Assembly: GCF_007679345.1 (NCBI RefSeq)
Contig: NZ_VEGH01000013.1
Coordinates: forward strand, 1 to 64,000
Reading direction: 5' to 3'
From: Cellulosimicrobium cellulans
Lineage (GTDB): Bacteria > Actinomycetota > Actinomycetes > Actinomycetales > Cellulomonadaceae
Length of the DNA: 64,000 nucleotides
The first letter of the stretch is position 1. The number at the start of each line of letters is the position of its first letter. The translations under genes and the position numbers were made by a program. The notes beneath the pieces are model-generated. The model did no database searches and was not told the origin of the DNA. It saw only the letters and a program-made list of their open reading frames with translations. Below, piece by piece: positions 34,159 through 44,568 of the stretch.

Positions 34159-34344
34159 ATGACCCAGGACCCGTCCGCCCGTCCCGACGGGGTGCTGCCC
34201 GGCGGCGACCCCGACGACGTCGCCGAGCAGAGCACGCCCGGCTCCGACGGCGACGGCCCGGAGGCCGGATACACGGGCTCCGGCGACGACGCGGCCGAGG
34301 GCGACGAGGAGCCGGAGGGTCGCGCTCCGGCGGGCGACCGCTGA
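34159..34344 (+). CDS. Small acidic hypothetical protein
   Basis: A 61-residue, very acidic, Asp/Glu/Gly/Pro-rich protein without hydrophobic segments, probably disordered. ATG at 34159 has GAGGAGG upstream; the stop overlaps the ATG of the GAF-ANTAR gene. No family recognised. Its position between two ANTAR genes and good ribosome binding site argue it is real. Confidence 0.55.
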   Translation: MTQDPSARPDGVLPGGDPDDVAEQSTPGSDGDGPEAGYTGSGDDAAEGDEEPEGRAPAGDR

Positions 34345-35159
34345 TGGCCGCCGACCCGGTGCCCGGGCTGGACCTGCCGCCGGCCGGCGAGCCCGCCGCC
34401 GTCCCGCCGGACTGGCGGGCGGGTGCGCTGGGCGACCTGCACGACCTGCTCGTCTCCGCCGTGCCGGTCGAGCACCTGCTCGAGGCGGTCGCCGCGCGCG
34501 CCGCCGCCCGCGCGGGCGTGGGGTGCTCGGCGGCGATCACCGTGCGCATCGGCGACACGTCGGCCGTCGCGGCCGCCACCGACGAGCGCTCCGCCGCCTG
34601 CGACCGTGCGGAGCAGCAGGCCGGGGCTGGCCCGTGCGTCGACGCGTCGCGGACGCAGGTCCGCATCGTCCTGCCGGACGTGTCGGCCGAGGACGACCGC
34701 TGGGCCCGGTGGCGCGCCTGGCACGAGGCGACGGTCGCCGCCGGCTTCCGGTCGGCGGCCGCACTGCCCGCCGCCCGCTCCGACGGCGAGCGCATCGAGC
34801 TCGCGATCAACCTGTACGACACGGCGACCGGCGGCTGGTCGGAGGACGTGCTGGCGGACGTGGGGCGGTTCGCCGAGGACGCCGCGCGGGCCGTGGTCGT
34901 CGCGTCGGTCCTGCAGGAGCAGAGCCGGGCCAACGAGGACCTCCGGCTGGCCATGGCGTCCCGCACCGTCATCGACCAGGCCCTCGGTGTCGTCATGGCG
35001 CAGAACCGCTGCGGGCCGGAGGAGGCGTTCGCGATCCTGCGCCGCGCGTCCCAGTCCCGGAACCAGAAGATGCGCGACCTCGCCGCCTCGATCGTCGCCT
35101 CGGTGTCGGGCGTGGCGCCGCACAGCCCGCACGAGTTCCGCGAGCGCCCGCGGGGCTGA
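34344..35159 (+). CDS. GAF-ANTAR domain protein
   Basis: A 271-residue protein with an N-terminal GAF domain (~30-185: CSAAITVRIGDTSAVAAATD, the AGPCVDASRT loop, and LAINLYDTATGGWSED) and a C-terminal ANTAR domain (~195-255: DLRLAMASRTVIDQALGVVM, then EEAFAILRRASQSRNQKMRDLAA). This layout is common in actinobacteria; ANTAR binds paired RNA hairpins to prevent termination. It is translationally coupled to the acidic protein and lies in the same run as the PAS-ANTAR-STAS gene. GAF ligand unknown. Confidence 0.88.
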   Translation: MAADPVPGLDLPPAGEPAAVPPDWRAGALGDLHDLLVSAVPVEHLLEAVAARAAARAGVGCSAAITVRIGDTSAVAAATDERSAACDRAEQQAGAGPCVDASRTQVRIVLPDVSAEDDRWARWRAWHEATVAAGFRSAAALPAARSDGERIELAINLYDTATGGWSEDVLADVGRFAEDAARAVVVASVLQEQSRANEDLRLAMASRTVIDQALGVVMAQNRCGPEEAFAILRRASQSRNQKMRDLAASIVASVSGVAPHSPHEFRERPRG

Positions 35160-35436
35160 TCCCCGTCCGGCGCGGGGCTCCGCCCGACGCGCGCACGGCC
35201 CGGGGCCGCGCGTGCCGCGGCGTCCTGCACCGCCGGGGGCGGTCGGCACGCCCCTGCGGCGACGACCGCCCCCCGCGGTGCTGCGGGGCTCGGCCGGCGT
35301 CGCCTGCGGCGACGGGGGCGTCGGTGCCCTCCGCGTCGGCCGCGCCGGGCCGGCCGGCCCGCGACAGCGCACGCGGGGTCCGCTGCGGACCCACGGCCCA
35401 CGCTAGGGTCGCGGCGCGCCGCCGCAACCGGAGCGG

Positions 35437-36444
35437 TCACGGCGCGGGCGGGCCGCCGACCGAGCTGGGCCGGACGGCGACGCGGAACGGCACCTCGACC
35501 TGCACCGGGTCGACGGCCGGGTCCTCCACCCGCCGCACCAGCAGCCGCACCGCCTCGCGGGCGAGCACGCCGAGGTCGGGGGCGACGGTCGTCAGCCCCG
35601 CGTACCGGGACTCCTCGATGTCGTCGAACCCCGCGACCGCGACGTCGCCCGGGACGCCGAGGCCCGCGGTGCGCAGCGCGTGCCACGCGCCGAGGGCCAG
35701 CAGGTCGTTGAAGCAGAGCACCGCGTCGAACCGCACGCCGGCGGCGAGCAGCTCCCGGACCGCCCGCACGCCGTCGGCCCGCCGGTAGGCGCCGACCCGG
35801 GGGACGAGGGCCTCGTCGGGCTCGAGCCCCGCTGCCGCGAGCGCCTCGCGGTGCCCGCGCCACCGCTCGCCGCCGGTGCTGCCCTCCGCCTGGCGCCCGA
35901 GCACGGCGATCCGCCGCCGCCCGGTGGCGAGCAGGTGCTCGGTGAGCTCCCGGGCGGCGCGCACGCTGTCCATCGCGACGTGGTCGGTCCCCACGTCGTA
36001 CCGGTGCTCGCCGAGCATGACCAGCGGCGTCCGGCCGATCCGCCGGACCACCGTCTCGTGCGGCGTGACCAGCGGCGACAGGATGACGCCGTCCACCAGG
36101 CGGGAGGTCAGGTCGACCAGCGCGACCCGCTCCCCCTCGACGTCGCCCCGGGTCTCCTCGATGACCAGCACCCGGCCGTGCTCCTTCGCGGCCCGGCCCG
36201 CCGCGGAGGCGAGCGCGGCGAAGTACGGCGAGGTGAGCTCGGGGACGGCCAGTGCGAGGATGCCCGACCGGCCGTGGCGCAGGCTGCGCGCGGTGGCGTT
36301 CGGCCGGTAGCCGAGCTGCTCGATCGCCGCGAGCACCCGCGACCGGGTCGCCGCGGTGACGTTCGGGTGCTCGTTGACGACGTTGGACACCGTCTTGAAC
36401 GACACCCCCGCCACCGCGGCGACGTCCCGGAGCGTCACCGTCAC
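35437..36444 (-). CDS. LacI-family transcriptional regulator
   Basis: A 335-residue repressor, last gene of the sugar operon. The N-terminal helix-turn-helix and hinge are clear: TLRDVAAVAGVSFKTVSNVVNEH and the YRPNATARSLR hinge. The periplasmic-binding-like core includes ILALAVPELTSPYFAALAS and VAVAGFDDIEESRYAGLTTV. Its GTG start overlaps the GH43 stop. It is the likely repressor of this operon through the inverted repeat at 40719-40774. Confidence 0.93.
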   Translation of the reverse strand: MTVTLRDVAAVAGVSFKTVSNVVNEHPNVTAATRSRVLAAIEQLGYRPNATARSLRHGRSGILALAVPELTSPYFAALASAAGRAAKEHGRVLVIEETRGDVEGERVALVDLTSRLVDGVILSPLVTPHETVVRRIGRTPLVMLGEHRYDVGTDHVAMDSVRAARELTEHLLATGRRRIAVLGRQAEGSTGGERWRGHREALAAAGLEPDEALVPRVGAYRRADGVRAVRELLAAGVRFDAVLCFNDLLALGAWHALRTAGLGVPGDVAVAGFDDIEESRYAGLTTVAPDLGVLAREAVRLLVRRVEDPAVDPVQVEVPFRVAVRPSSVGGPPAP

Positions 36445-37505
36445 GGCTGCCGGTCCACCGTCGCCGCGGGCCCCGCCAGCGCCGGCACGCCGTCGGCGTC
36501 CCAGTCCAGCGGGGTGAGCCACACCTGGCGGCCCGGGTACGCGGCGCCGACCGCGTCCGGGGGCCAGGCGTGGTGCACGTACCAGGTCGCCCCGTCGTCG
36601 GCCGTGACCACGCAGCCGTGGCCCGGTCCGGCGGCCTCGGGCGAGGACCGCATCAGCGGCTCGTCCAGCGGCTTGGCCCAGGGGCCGGTGAGCGCGTCCG
36701 CGACCGCCCAGCCGACGCCGTAGTCGGCCGAGCCGTAGTCGTTCGCCGAGTACAGCAGGTGGTACCGGCCGTCGCGCAGGACGACCGTCGGCCCCTCCAC
36801 CAGGTGACCCTCCCACGGCTGGTCGTGCGTGATGAGGTCGACCGGTCCGTCGCCGACCAGCGCGAGCCCGTCCGGGGCGAGCTGCTGCACCCGGATCCAC
36901 GACCGCACGCCCACGTGGTTCCCGTCGTTCTTCCACAGCAGGTACGGCGTGCCGTCGGCGTCCACGAACGGCGACGCGTCGATCGAGCCGCCCTCGTCGT
37001 GCTCGCAGACGAACGGGACCTCGGCCTCGTCGACGAACGGGCCCGCCGGGTGGTCCGCGACGGCGACGCCGAGGCACTGCTGCTGCGTCGCCCGCTCCAT
37101 CGCCGTGTAGTACGCCACGTACCGGCCCTGCAGCTCGACCACCTCGGGCGCCCAGTGCCGGCCGGCGCCGGTCCAGGGCGCGAGCACCGGCATCCCGTCG
37201 CCGACCACCTCCCAGTGCACGAGGTCGTCGGAGCGCAGCACCGGCAGCGTGCCGAGCCGGCCCTGGGTGCCGTAGGCGTACCAGGCGCCCTCGGCGCGCA
37301 GCACGAACGGGTCGGGCAGGTTGCCGTCGTGCACGGGGTTGGTGAAGGCCACGTCGCGCTCCTCGGGGTCCTGGGTCGTCGCGGGGTCGGTGCCGGGGCC
37401 GGGCGGACCCTCGCCGGGGCCGCAGCCGGCGAGGACCGCCACGACGGCCAGCACCGCCACCACCCCGGCCACACCCCGCACGGGTCCGCGTCGCACGCCG
37501 CTCAC
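36441..37505 (-). CDS. Glycoside hydrolase family 43 lipoprotein
   Basis: A 354-residue exported glycosidase. The signal ends in the lipobox VLAGC (Cys28), then a Gly/Pro-rich spacer. The five-bladed beta-propeller core begins FTNPVHDGNLPDPFVLR, whose Asp is the general base; the pKa-modulating Asp is in SIDASPFVDADG and the general acid Glu in LVEGPTVVLRDG. GH43 enzymes include beta-xylosidases and alpha-L-arabinofuranosidases; specificity cannot be set here. GTG at 37505 overlaps the stop of permease 2 (GTGA). A lipid anchor fits hydrolysis beside the ABC transporter. Confidence 0.88.
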   Translation of the reverse strand: MSGVRRGPVRGVAGVVAVLAVVAVLAGCGPGEGPPGPGTDPATTQDPEERDVAFTNPVHDGNLPDPFVLRAEGAWYAYGTQGRLGTLPVLRSDDLVHWEVVGDGMPVLAPWTGAGRHWAPEVVELQGRYVAYYTAMERATQQQCLGVAVADHPAGPFVDEAEVPFVCEHDEGGSIDASPFVDADGTPYLLWKNDGNHVGVRSWIRVQQLAPDGLALVGDGPVDLITHDQPWEGHLVEGPTVVLRDGRYHLLYSANDYGSADYGVGWAVADALTGPWAKPLDEPLMRSSPEAAGPGHGCVVTADDGATWYVHHAWPPDAVGAAYPGRQVWLTPLDWDADGVPALAGPAATVDRQP

Positions 37506-38338
37506 CCCTTCAGCCCGCTGCGGGCGACGCCCTCGATGATGAACCGCTGCGTCAGCACGAACAGCACGATGACCGGCACCGACGCCACCACCGCCCCGGC
37601 CATGATCGACGGGAAGTCGGTCACGTAGGCGCCCTGCAGCAGCTTCAGCCCGGCGGGCAGGGTGAGCCGCTCGGGGCTGAACAGCACGTACACCGGCCAG
37701 ATGTAGTCGTTCCAGTTGCCAAGGAACGCGAGCACGGCGAGCGTCGCGAGCGCGGGCCGGGTGTTCGGCAGCACGACCCGGGTGAACACCCGCCACTGGT
37801 TCGCCCCGTCGAGCGCGGCCGCCTCCTCCAGCTCCACGGGCAGCCCGACGAAGAACTGCCGGAGGAAGAACACCCCGAACGCCCCCGCGGCGCCGGGGAC
37901 CACCAGGGCCCAGATCGAGTCGATCCAGCCGAGCTGGTCGATCGTCAGGTAGTTCGGCATGAGGAACACGAACGCCGGCAGGAACAGCGTCGAGACGATC
38001 ACGCCGAAGATGACCCCGCGCCCGCGGAACTGCATCCGCGCCAGGGCGAACGCCGCCGTGGAGGCGACCACGAGCACGAGGAGGGTGTGCAGGGTGCCGG
38101 CCAGCAGGGAGTTGAGGAACCAGCGCAGCACCGGGTACGGCCCGTCGAGGCTGAGCAGCCGGTCGTACGCGGACAGGTCGATCTCCTGCGGCCACAGCGT
38201 GGGCGGGGAGGCGGTCGCCTCCCCGTACGACTTCACCGAGGTCAGGCCCATCCACAGCAGCGGCCCGACGAAGGTCACCACCAGGACGAGCACCAGCGCC
38301 CAGGTCGCGGCGGCGCCGAGGCCGCGGCGGGCCCTCAC
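37502..38338 (-). CDS. Carbohydrate ABC transporter permease (MalG-like)
   Basis: A 278-residue inner-membrane permease of the CUT1 family. Six hydrophobic segments are visible, with the EAA loop that contacts the ATPase in ELEEAAALDGANQWRVFTRVVLP. No ATPase is encoded in the operon; CUT1 systems in actinobacteria often share a genomic MsiK-type ATPase. GTG at 38338 overlaps the upstream permease gene. Confidence 0.92.
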   Translation of the reverse strand: MRARRGLGAAATWALVLVLVVTFVGPLLWMGLTSVKSYGEATASPPTLWPQEIDLSAYDRLLSLDGPYPVLRWFLNSLLAGTLHTLLVLVVASTAAFALARMQFRGRGVIFGVIVSTLFLPAFVFLMPNYLTIDQLGWIDSIWALVVPGAAGAFGVFFLRQFFVGLPVELEEAAALDGANQWRVFTRVVLPNTRPALATLAVLAFLGNWNDYIWPVYVLFSPERLTLPAGLKLLQGAYVTDFPSIMAGAVVASVPVIVLFVLTQRFIIEGVARSGLKG

Positions 38339-39312
38339 GACGCCCTCCGCACCCGGCGGGGCCGGCGGCGGCCGTCCCGCTCCCGCAGGGCCACGAAGCT
38401 GACGATCGACACGACGCCCAGCCCGATCGACAGCAGGTAGCCCATCGCGGCGGCGGAGCCCATCTTGTACTGCCCGAGACCGGTGTCCAGGATCACCATG
38501 AGCGCCGTCCGGGTTGACGTCCCGGGGCCGCCGCTGGTCATGAGGTCCGCCTGCCCGAACATGTTGGCCGACGCGAGCACGGTCATGGTGAGCACGAAGG
38601 CCAGCACCGGCCGCAGGCCGGGCAGGGTCACGTGCCGGAACCGCTGCCGGGCGGACGCGCCGTCCACCTCGGCGGCGTCGTACAGCTCGGCGGGCACGTC
38701 CTGCAGCCCCGCCAGGTAGATGATCATGTTGAACCCGAGGGTCCACCAGATCGTCACCCCGACCAGCGACACCCAGGCCCACGGCTGCGCCGTCAGCCAC
38801 GGGACCGGGTCGCCGGCGCCGAGCGCGTGCAGCACCCGGTCGAGCCGGGTGAGCTGCAGCAGGTGGTTGAGCACGCCGAGGTTCGGGTCGAGCACGAACC
38901 GGAACAGCACGCCCACCACCGCCACGCCGAGCACGTACGGCAGGAACACCACCGCCCGCAGCAGGGTCCGCCCCGGGAACCGCCGGTTCAGGGCCATGGC
39001 GAGCAGCAGCGGCACGGTCAGCAGGAGCGGCACCGACGCGACCACGAACGTCCCGGTCGCCGCCATGCCGTCCCAGAACCGCTGGAACACCACGCTGGTC
39101 GAGTCGAACAGGGCGGCGTAGTTGTCCAGGCCCACGAACGGCCGGCTCGGCATGAGGTAGTCCCAGTCGTGCAGCGACATCCACACGCCGCGGACCGCGG
39201 GGAACGCCACGAAGGTGCCGAAGATCAGCAGGAACGGCGCGAGGAACGCGTACGGCGTCCACCACGCGCCGCGCCGGAGCGGCCGGCGCGGCGCGGCGAC
39301 CGCGGCGCTCAC
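38335..39312 (-). CDS. Carbohydrate ABC transporter permease (MalF-like)
   Basis: A 325-residue permease, partner of the MalG-like gene. It begins with a basic segment then FLAPFLLIFGTFVAFPAVRG. The EAA loop is ELYDAAEVDGASARQRFRHVTLP. GTG at 39312 overlaps the stop of the binding-protein gene. Confidence 0.92.
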   Translation of the reverse strand: MSAAVAAPRRPLRRGAWWTPYAFLAPFLLIFGTFVAFPAVRGVWMSLHDWDYLMPSRPFVGLDNYAALFDSTSVVFQRFWDGMAATGTFVVASVPLLLTVPLLLAMALNRRFPGRTLLRAVVFLPYVLGVAVVGVLFRFVLDPNLGVLNHLLQLTRLDRVLHALGAGDPVPWLTAQPWAWVSLVGVTIWWTLGFNMIIYLAGLQDVPAELYDAAEVDGASARQRFRHVTLPGLRPVLAFVLTMTVLASANMFGQADLMTSGGPGTSTRTALMVILDTGLGQYKMGSAAAMGYLLSIGLGVVSIVSFVALRERDGRRRPRRVRRAS

Positions 39313-40661
39313 GCGGCGCCGTAGCGGTCGCGGTTCTCGGCCAGCACCTGGTCGGCGCGAGCCGCGGCGTCGGCGAGGGCCTCGCGGGGCTCCTTCACCA
39401 GCAGCACCGCCTCGTTCAGCGCGGTGTACAGCTCGCCGATCGCGTCGCCGATGCCGGGGATCGACGGCGGGAACCGCAGGTCGTCGGCCTGCTCGGCGAT
39501 CGCCGCCTGCGGGGCGAGCGCGGTGAACTCCGCCGACTCGCGCGCGGACCGGCGCGCGGGGACCTGCCCGCCGACGGCCCACGCGGCGGACTGCTGCGAG
39601 ACCCAGTTGACGAAGGTCCGCGCGGCCTCGAGCTGGTCGTCGGTCGTGCCGCGCTGCTTGGTCAGCACGAAGTTGTGCGACCCGGCCCACGCCGCGTCGA
39701 CCGAGCCGATCCGCGGCAGCCGGCGCACGCCCCACTCCAGGCCGCTGATCTCGTCCAGCGTGTTCACCGACCAGATGCCGTTCCAGTTGAACGCCGCCTG
39801 GCCGTTCTGCAGGGCGATGATGTCCGCGTCCTGGCCCACGTCGCGCGCGCTCCAGCCCCGGTGCACCGCGTCGACCATCCAGGACAGCGCCTCGACGCCC
39901 TCGTCCTGCGCCCAGGCGGCGGTGGCGCCGTCCGCGTCGAGCAGGTCGCCCCCGAACTGCCAGATCAGCGACTGCAGGGTCTGCCCGCCGGTGAACGTGT
40001 GCGGGCTCATCCAGTGCCCGGCGACCCCGCTGTCCAGCAGCGCGTCGAGCGCCGCCTCGTAGGACGCGCGGTCCATCGGCGGGTCGGCCGGGTCGAGCCC
40101 GGCGTCGGCCATGACCGCGGTGTTGAAGAAGAAGCCCAGCGGGTGCACGTCCAGCGGGATGCCGTACCGCGACCCGGCGTAGATCCCCGCGTCCCACACG
40201 GGTCGGATGAAGTCGTCGGCGGTGAGGTCCAGGTCGTCGGCCAGGTCGTCCAGCGGCAGCAGCAGGCCCCGGGCGGCCGACGTCGGCAGCGAGTCGAGGT
40301 GCTGGATCGCGATGTGCGGGCCCTGGCCCGAGGTGAGGGCGGCGGGCAGCTTGGCGTGGAAGTCGGCCCACTCCATCGTGGTCATCTTCACGGCGACGCC
40401 CTCGTGCTCGGCGTTGAACCGGTCGACCAGGTCCTGCATGACGGGGCCGTCGCCCCCGGTGAAGCCGTTCCAGAACGACAGCTCGACCGCGCCGGACCCC
40501 CCGGAGCCACCGCTCGCGCCGGACGTGGACGGGCTCGCGCCGGAGCAGGCGGCGACGGCCGTGCCGAGGCCGAGGGCGCCGAGTCCGGCGAGGAACCCGC
40601 GGCGGGTCGGGCCGGGGCGTCCCGGCAGCGGGCGTGCGGGGGTACGGGGCATCTGGCTCAC
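39309..40661 (-). CDS. Sugar-binding lipoprotein of the ABC transporter
   Basis: A 450-residue extracellular solute-binding protein. The signal is Tat-like: Arg20-Arg21 in PTRRGFLAGLG, then lipobox VAAC with Cys39. A Ser/Gly linker leads to the type 1 binding fold starting VELSFWNGFTGGDGPVMQDL. GTG at 40661 was chosen because AAGGAG lies 6 bases upstream; an internal ATG three codons later is possible. First gene of the operon that continues with two permeases, GH43 and LacI, all joined by 4-base overlaps. Confidence 0.9.
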   Translation of the reverse strand: MSQMPRTPARPLPGRPGPTRRGFLAGLGALGLGTAVAACSGASPSTSGASGGSGGSGAVELSFWNGFTGGDGPVMQDLVDRFNAEHEGVAVKMTTMEWADFHAKLPAALTSGQGPHIAIQHLDSLPTSAARGLLLPLDDLADDLDLTADDFIRPVWDAGIYAGSRYGIPLDVHPLGFFFNTAVMADAGLDPADPPMDRASYEAALDALLDSGVAGHWMSPHTFTGGQTLQSLIWQFGGDLLDADGATAAWAQDEGVEALSWMVDAVHRGWSARDVGQDADIIALQNGQAAFNWNGIWSVNTLDEISGLEWGVRRLPRIGSVDAAWAGSHNFVLTKQRGTTDDQLEAARTFVNWVSQQSAAWAVGGQVPARRSARESAEFTALAPQAAIAEQADDLRFPPSIPGIGDAIGELYTALNEAVLLVKEPREALADAAARADQVLAENRDRYGAA

Positions 40662-40718
40662 GGGTGGCTCCTTCGCCATCGGTGCCAGGTGGGCGGCGGC
40701 TGAGATCGCCACCCGGCC

Positions 40719-40774
40719 GTTTACAACGGATAACCGCGGGACCTGTCTAGCGAAGCCGTTCCTCCGTTGTAAAC
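40719..40774. promoter_or_regulatory. LacI-type operator pair upstream of the sugar operon
   Basis: GTTTACAACGGA (40719-40730) and its exact reverse complement TCCGTTGTAAAC (40763-40774) form a 12-bp perfect inverted repeat with centres 44 bases apart. Such arms resemble LacI-family half-sites. A TAGACA/TTGTAA promoter reading towards 40661, with a 17-base spacer, would overlap the inner arm. Confidence 0.55.
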
Positions 40775-40798
40775 CCCCACTTCGCGGGCCTGGGGACG

Positions 40799-40837
40799 AC
40801 GACGCCCGCCCGGCCGCAGGGGCCGGGCGGGCGTCGT
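40799..40837 (-). terminator. Hairpin terminator after murA
   Basis: A 17-bp perfect stem with loop GCAGG lies 21 bases past the murA stop. No T-run follows. Confidence 0.7.
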
Positions 40838-40858
40838 GGGCCGCGTGCGCGGCGGTCC

Positions 40859-42175
40859 TCAGTCGCGGTCGAACTTCGCGCCGAGCGCCTCCAGCTTCGC
40901 GGTGAAGTTCTCGTAGCCCCGGTCGATCAGGCTGATCCCCCGCACGGCGGACGTGCCCTGCGCGGTCAGCGCCGCGATCAGGTGGCTGAACCCGCCGCGC
41001 AGGTCCGGGACCTCGATGTCCGCCGCGGTCAGCGGGGTCGGGCCGGAGATCACCGCCGAGTGCGAGAAGTTCCGCTGGCCGAACCGGCACGGCCGCCCGC
41101 CGAGGCACTCCTGGTAGACCTGGATCGTCGCGCCCATGCCGCGCAGCGCGTCGGTGAAGCCGAACCGGTTCTCGTACACCGTCTCGTGCACGATCGACAG
41201 GCCCTTGGCCTGGGTCAGCGCGACCACGAGCGGCTGCTGCCAGTCGGTCATGAACCCGGGGTGCACGTCGGTCTCCAGCACGATCGACTTCAGGTCGCCG
41301 CCCGGGTGGTAGAACCGGATGCCCTCGTCGTCGATGGCGAACTCGCCGCCCACCTTGCGGAAGGTGTTGAGGAACGCGGTCATCTCCGGCTGGGTGGCCC
41401 CGCGGACGTACACGTCGCCGCCGGTGGCCAGCGCGGCGGACGCCCAGGAGGCCGCCTCGATGCGGTCGGACAGGGCGGTGTGCCGGAAGCCCACCAGCCG
41501 GTCGACGCCCTCGATCCGGATGACCCGGTCGGTGTCGACGGAGATGATCGCGCCCATCTTCTGCAGGACGTTGATCAGGTCCATGATCTCGGGCTCGATC
41601 GCCGCGTTGGTGAGCTCGGTCACGCCCTCGGCCCGCACGGCGGTGAGCAGCAGCTGCTCGGTCGCCCCGACGCTCGGGTACGGCAGGGTGATCTTGGTCC
41701 CGCGCAGCCGGCGGGGCGCGCGGATGTGGATCCCGTTCTCGCGCTTGTCCACCACGGCGCCGAACTGCCGCAGGATGTCCAGGTGGTAGTTGATCGGCCG
41801 GTCGCCGATCCGGCAGCCGCCCAGGTCGGGGATGAACGCCTCGCCGAGCCGGTGCAGCAGCGGGCCGCAGAACAGGATCGGGATGCGGCTGGAGCCCGCG
41901 TGCGCGTCGATGTCGGCCACGTGCGCGGACTCGACGTCGGTCGGGTCGAGGCGCAGGACGCCCCCCTCGGCGTCGGCGGACACCCGCACGCCGTGCAGCT
42001 CCAGCAGGCCGGTGACGACGCCGACGTCGCGGATCTGCGGCACGTTGCGCAGCTCGCTGGGGGTCTCGCCCAGCAGGGACGCCACCATCGCCTTCGAGAC
42101 GAAGTTCTTGGCACCCCGGACGGTGATCTCGCCCGTCAGGGGCGTCCCGCCGTGGACGTAGAGCAGATCGGTCAT
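40859..42175 (-). CDS. murA: UDP-N-acetylglucosamine 1-carboxyvinyltransferase
   Basis: First committed step of peptidoglycan synthesis (enolpyruvyl transfer to UDP-GlcNAc). 438 residues starting MTDLLYVHGGTPLTGEI. Lys-Asn of GAKNFVSKAM and Arg residues around the PEP site are visible. Cys121 in IPDLGGCRIGDRP is the catalytic Cys and the target of fosfomycin; it is retained, unlike in mycobacteria where it is Asp. The C-terminus NRFGFTDALRGMGA is family-typical. ATG at 42175 was preferred over an upstream start at 42193. Followed by a strong hairpin. Confidence 0.94.
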   Translation of the reverse strand: MTDLLYVHGGTPLTGEITVRGAKNFVSKAMVASLLGETPSELRNVPQIRDVGVVTGLLELHGVRVSADAEGGVLRLDPTDVESAHVADIDAHAGSSRIPILFCGPLLHRLGEAFIPDLGGCRIGDRPINYHLDILRQFGAVVDKRENGIHIRAPRRLRGTKITLPYPSVGATEQLLLTAVRAEGVTELTNAAIEPEIMDLINVLQKMGAIISVDTDRVIRIEGVDRLVGFRHTALSDRIEAASWASAALATGGDVYVRGATQPEMTAFLNTFRKVGGEFAIDDEGIRFYHPGGDLKSIVLETDVHPGFMTDWQQPLVVALTQAKGLSIVHETVYENRFGFTDALRGMGATIQVYQECLGGRPCRFGQRNFSHSAVISGPTPLTAADIEVPDLRGGFSHLIAALTAQGTSAVRGISLIDRGYENFTAKLEALGAKFDRD

Positions 42176-42261
42176 CCCCCCATGGTGGCGCACGCGCCGG
42201 GCGGGTCACGCACGCGCGCCGTGCGGCCCGCACAGCGCGTGCCAAACCTCCACATACGGGA

Positions 42262-42297
42262 CGCCCGGGCCGCGCAGGATGCTGCGCGGCCCGGGCG
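42262..42297 (-). terminator. Hairpin terminator after leuD
   Basis: CGCCCGGGCCGCGCAG pairs with CTGCGCGGCCCGGGCG across GATG, a 16-bp perfect stem 12 bases past the leuD stop. Confidence 0.75.
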
Positions 42298-42309
42298 GAG
42301 GTCGACCGG

Positions 42310-42975
42310 TCAGAGGCCGGGGCGGCGCCCCAGGCTGAGCTCGACCGGGCGGGCGGCCTTGATCTCGACCGGCGGCAGGTGCTTCGCCGGCAGGGTCTTC
42401 GGGCGCCACGCGTCGCGGGTGGCCTCGAACGCGGTGATCTCGTCCTCGTGCTGCAGGGTGAGGCCGATGTCGTCCAGGCCCTCCATCAGGCGCCAGCGGG
42501 TGTAGTCGTCGATCTGGAACGGCACCACGACGTCGTCGCAGGTGACGGTCTTCGTCCCGAGGTCGACGGTCACCTCGGTGCCGGGTGCGGTCTCGAGGAC
42601 CTTCCAGATGAGCTCGACGTCCTCCTGCGCCAGCTGGGCCGCGACGAGGCCCTGCTTGCCGGAGTTGCCGCGGAAGATGTCGGCGAACCGCGAGGCCAGG
42701 ACGACCTTGAAGCCGTAGTCCTTGAGCGCCCAGACGGCGTGCTCGCGCGACGAGCCGGTGCCGAAGTCCGGGCCGGCCACGAGGACCGAGCCGGTGCGGT
42801 AGGCGTCCTGGTTCAGGACGAACGACGGGTCGTTCCGCCACGCCGCGAACAGCGCGTCCTCGAAGCCCGTGCGGGTCACGCGCTTGAGGTAGACGGCCGG
42901 GATGATCTGGTCGGTGTCGACGTTGCTGCGGCGCAGCGGGACGCCGACGCCGGTGTGCTGGGTGAACTTCTCCAT
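42310..42975 (-). CDS. leuD: 3-isopropylmalate dehydratase small subunit
   Basis: Small subunit of isopropylmalate isomerase in leucine synthesis, 221 residues. The conserved loop [19 protein letters not shown] near 70 is the substrate-binding signature. Follows leuC by 45 bases on the same strand. Confidence 0.97.
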   Translation of the reverse strand: MEKFTQHTGVGVPLRRSNVDTDQIIPAVYLKRVTRTGFEDALFAAWRNDPSFVLNQDAYRTGSVLVAGPDFGTGSSREHAVWALKDYGFKVVLASRFADIFRGNSGKQGLVAAQLAQEDVELIWKVLETAPGTEVTVDLGTKTVTCDDVVVPFQIDDYTRWRLMEGLDDIGLTLQHEDEITAFEATRDAWRPKTLPAKHLPPVEIKAARPVELSLGRRPGL

Positions 42976-43020
42976 GAGGGCTCTCGTTCCTGGTGTCGAG
43001 GGGGTCGGGGCGGCGGCGGC

Positions 43021-44472
<1,452 letters not shown>

Positions 44473-44536
44473 GTTCGGGCGTCCTCTCGTCCTTCGGTCG
44501 GTGGGGGCCGACCAGGTCCTTCTCGGTGCCGACTTG

Positions 44537-44555
44537 CGTCTCAGTGTGCGAGACG
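44537..44555. promoter_or_regulatory. IclR (NdgR/LtbR-type) operator between leuC and its regulator
   Basis: CGTCTC-N7-GAGACG is a perfect 6-bp dyad 13 bases upstream of the regulator ATG and 64 bases from leuC. NdgR/LtbR-type regulators bind in this divergent gap in Streptomyces and Corynebacterium. Confidence 0.6.
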
Positions 44556-44568
44556 GCAATATCGACCT

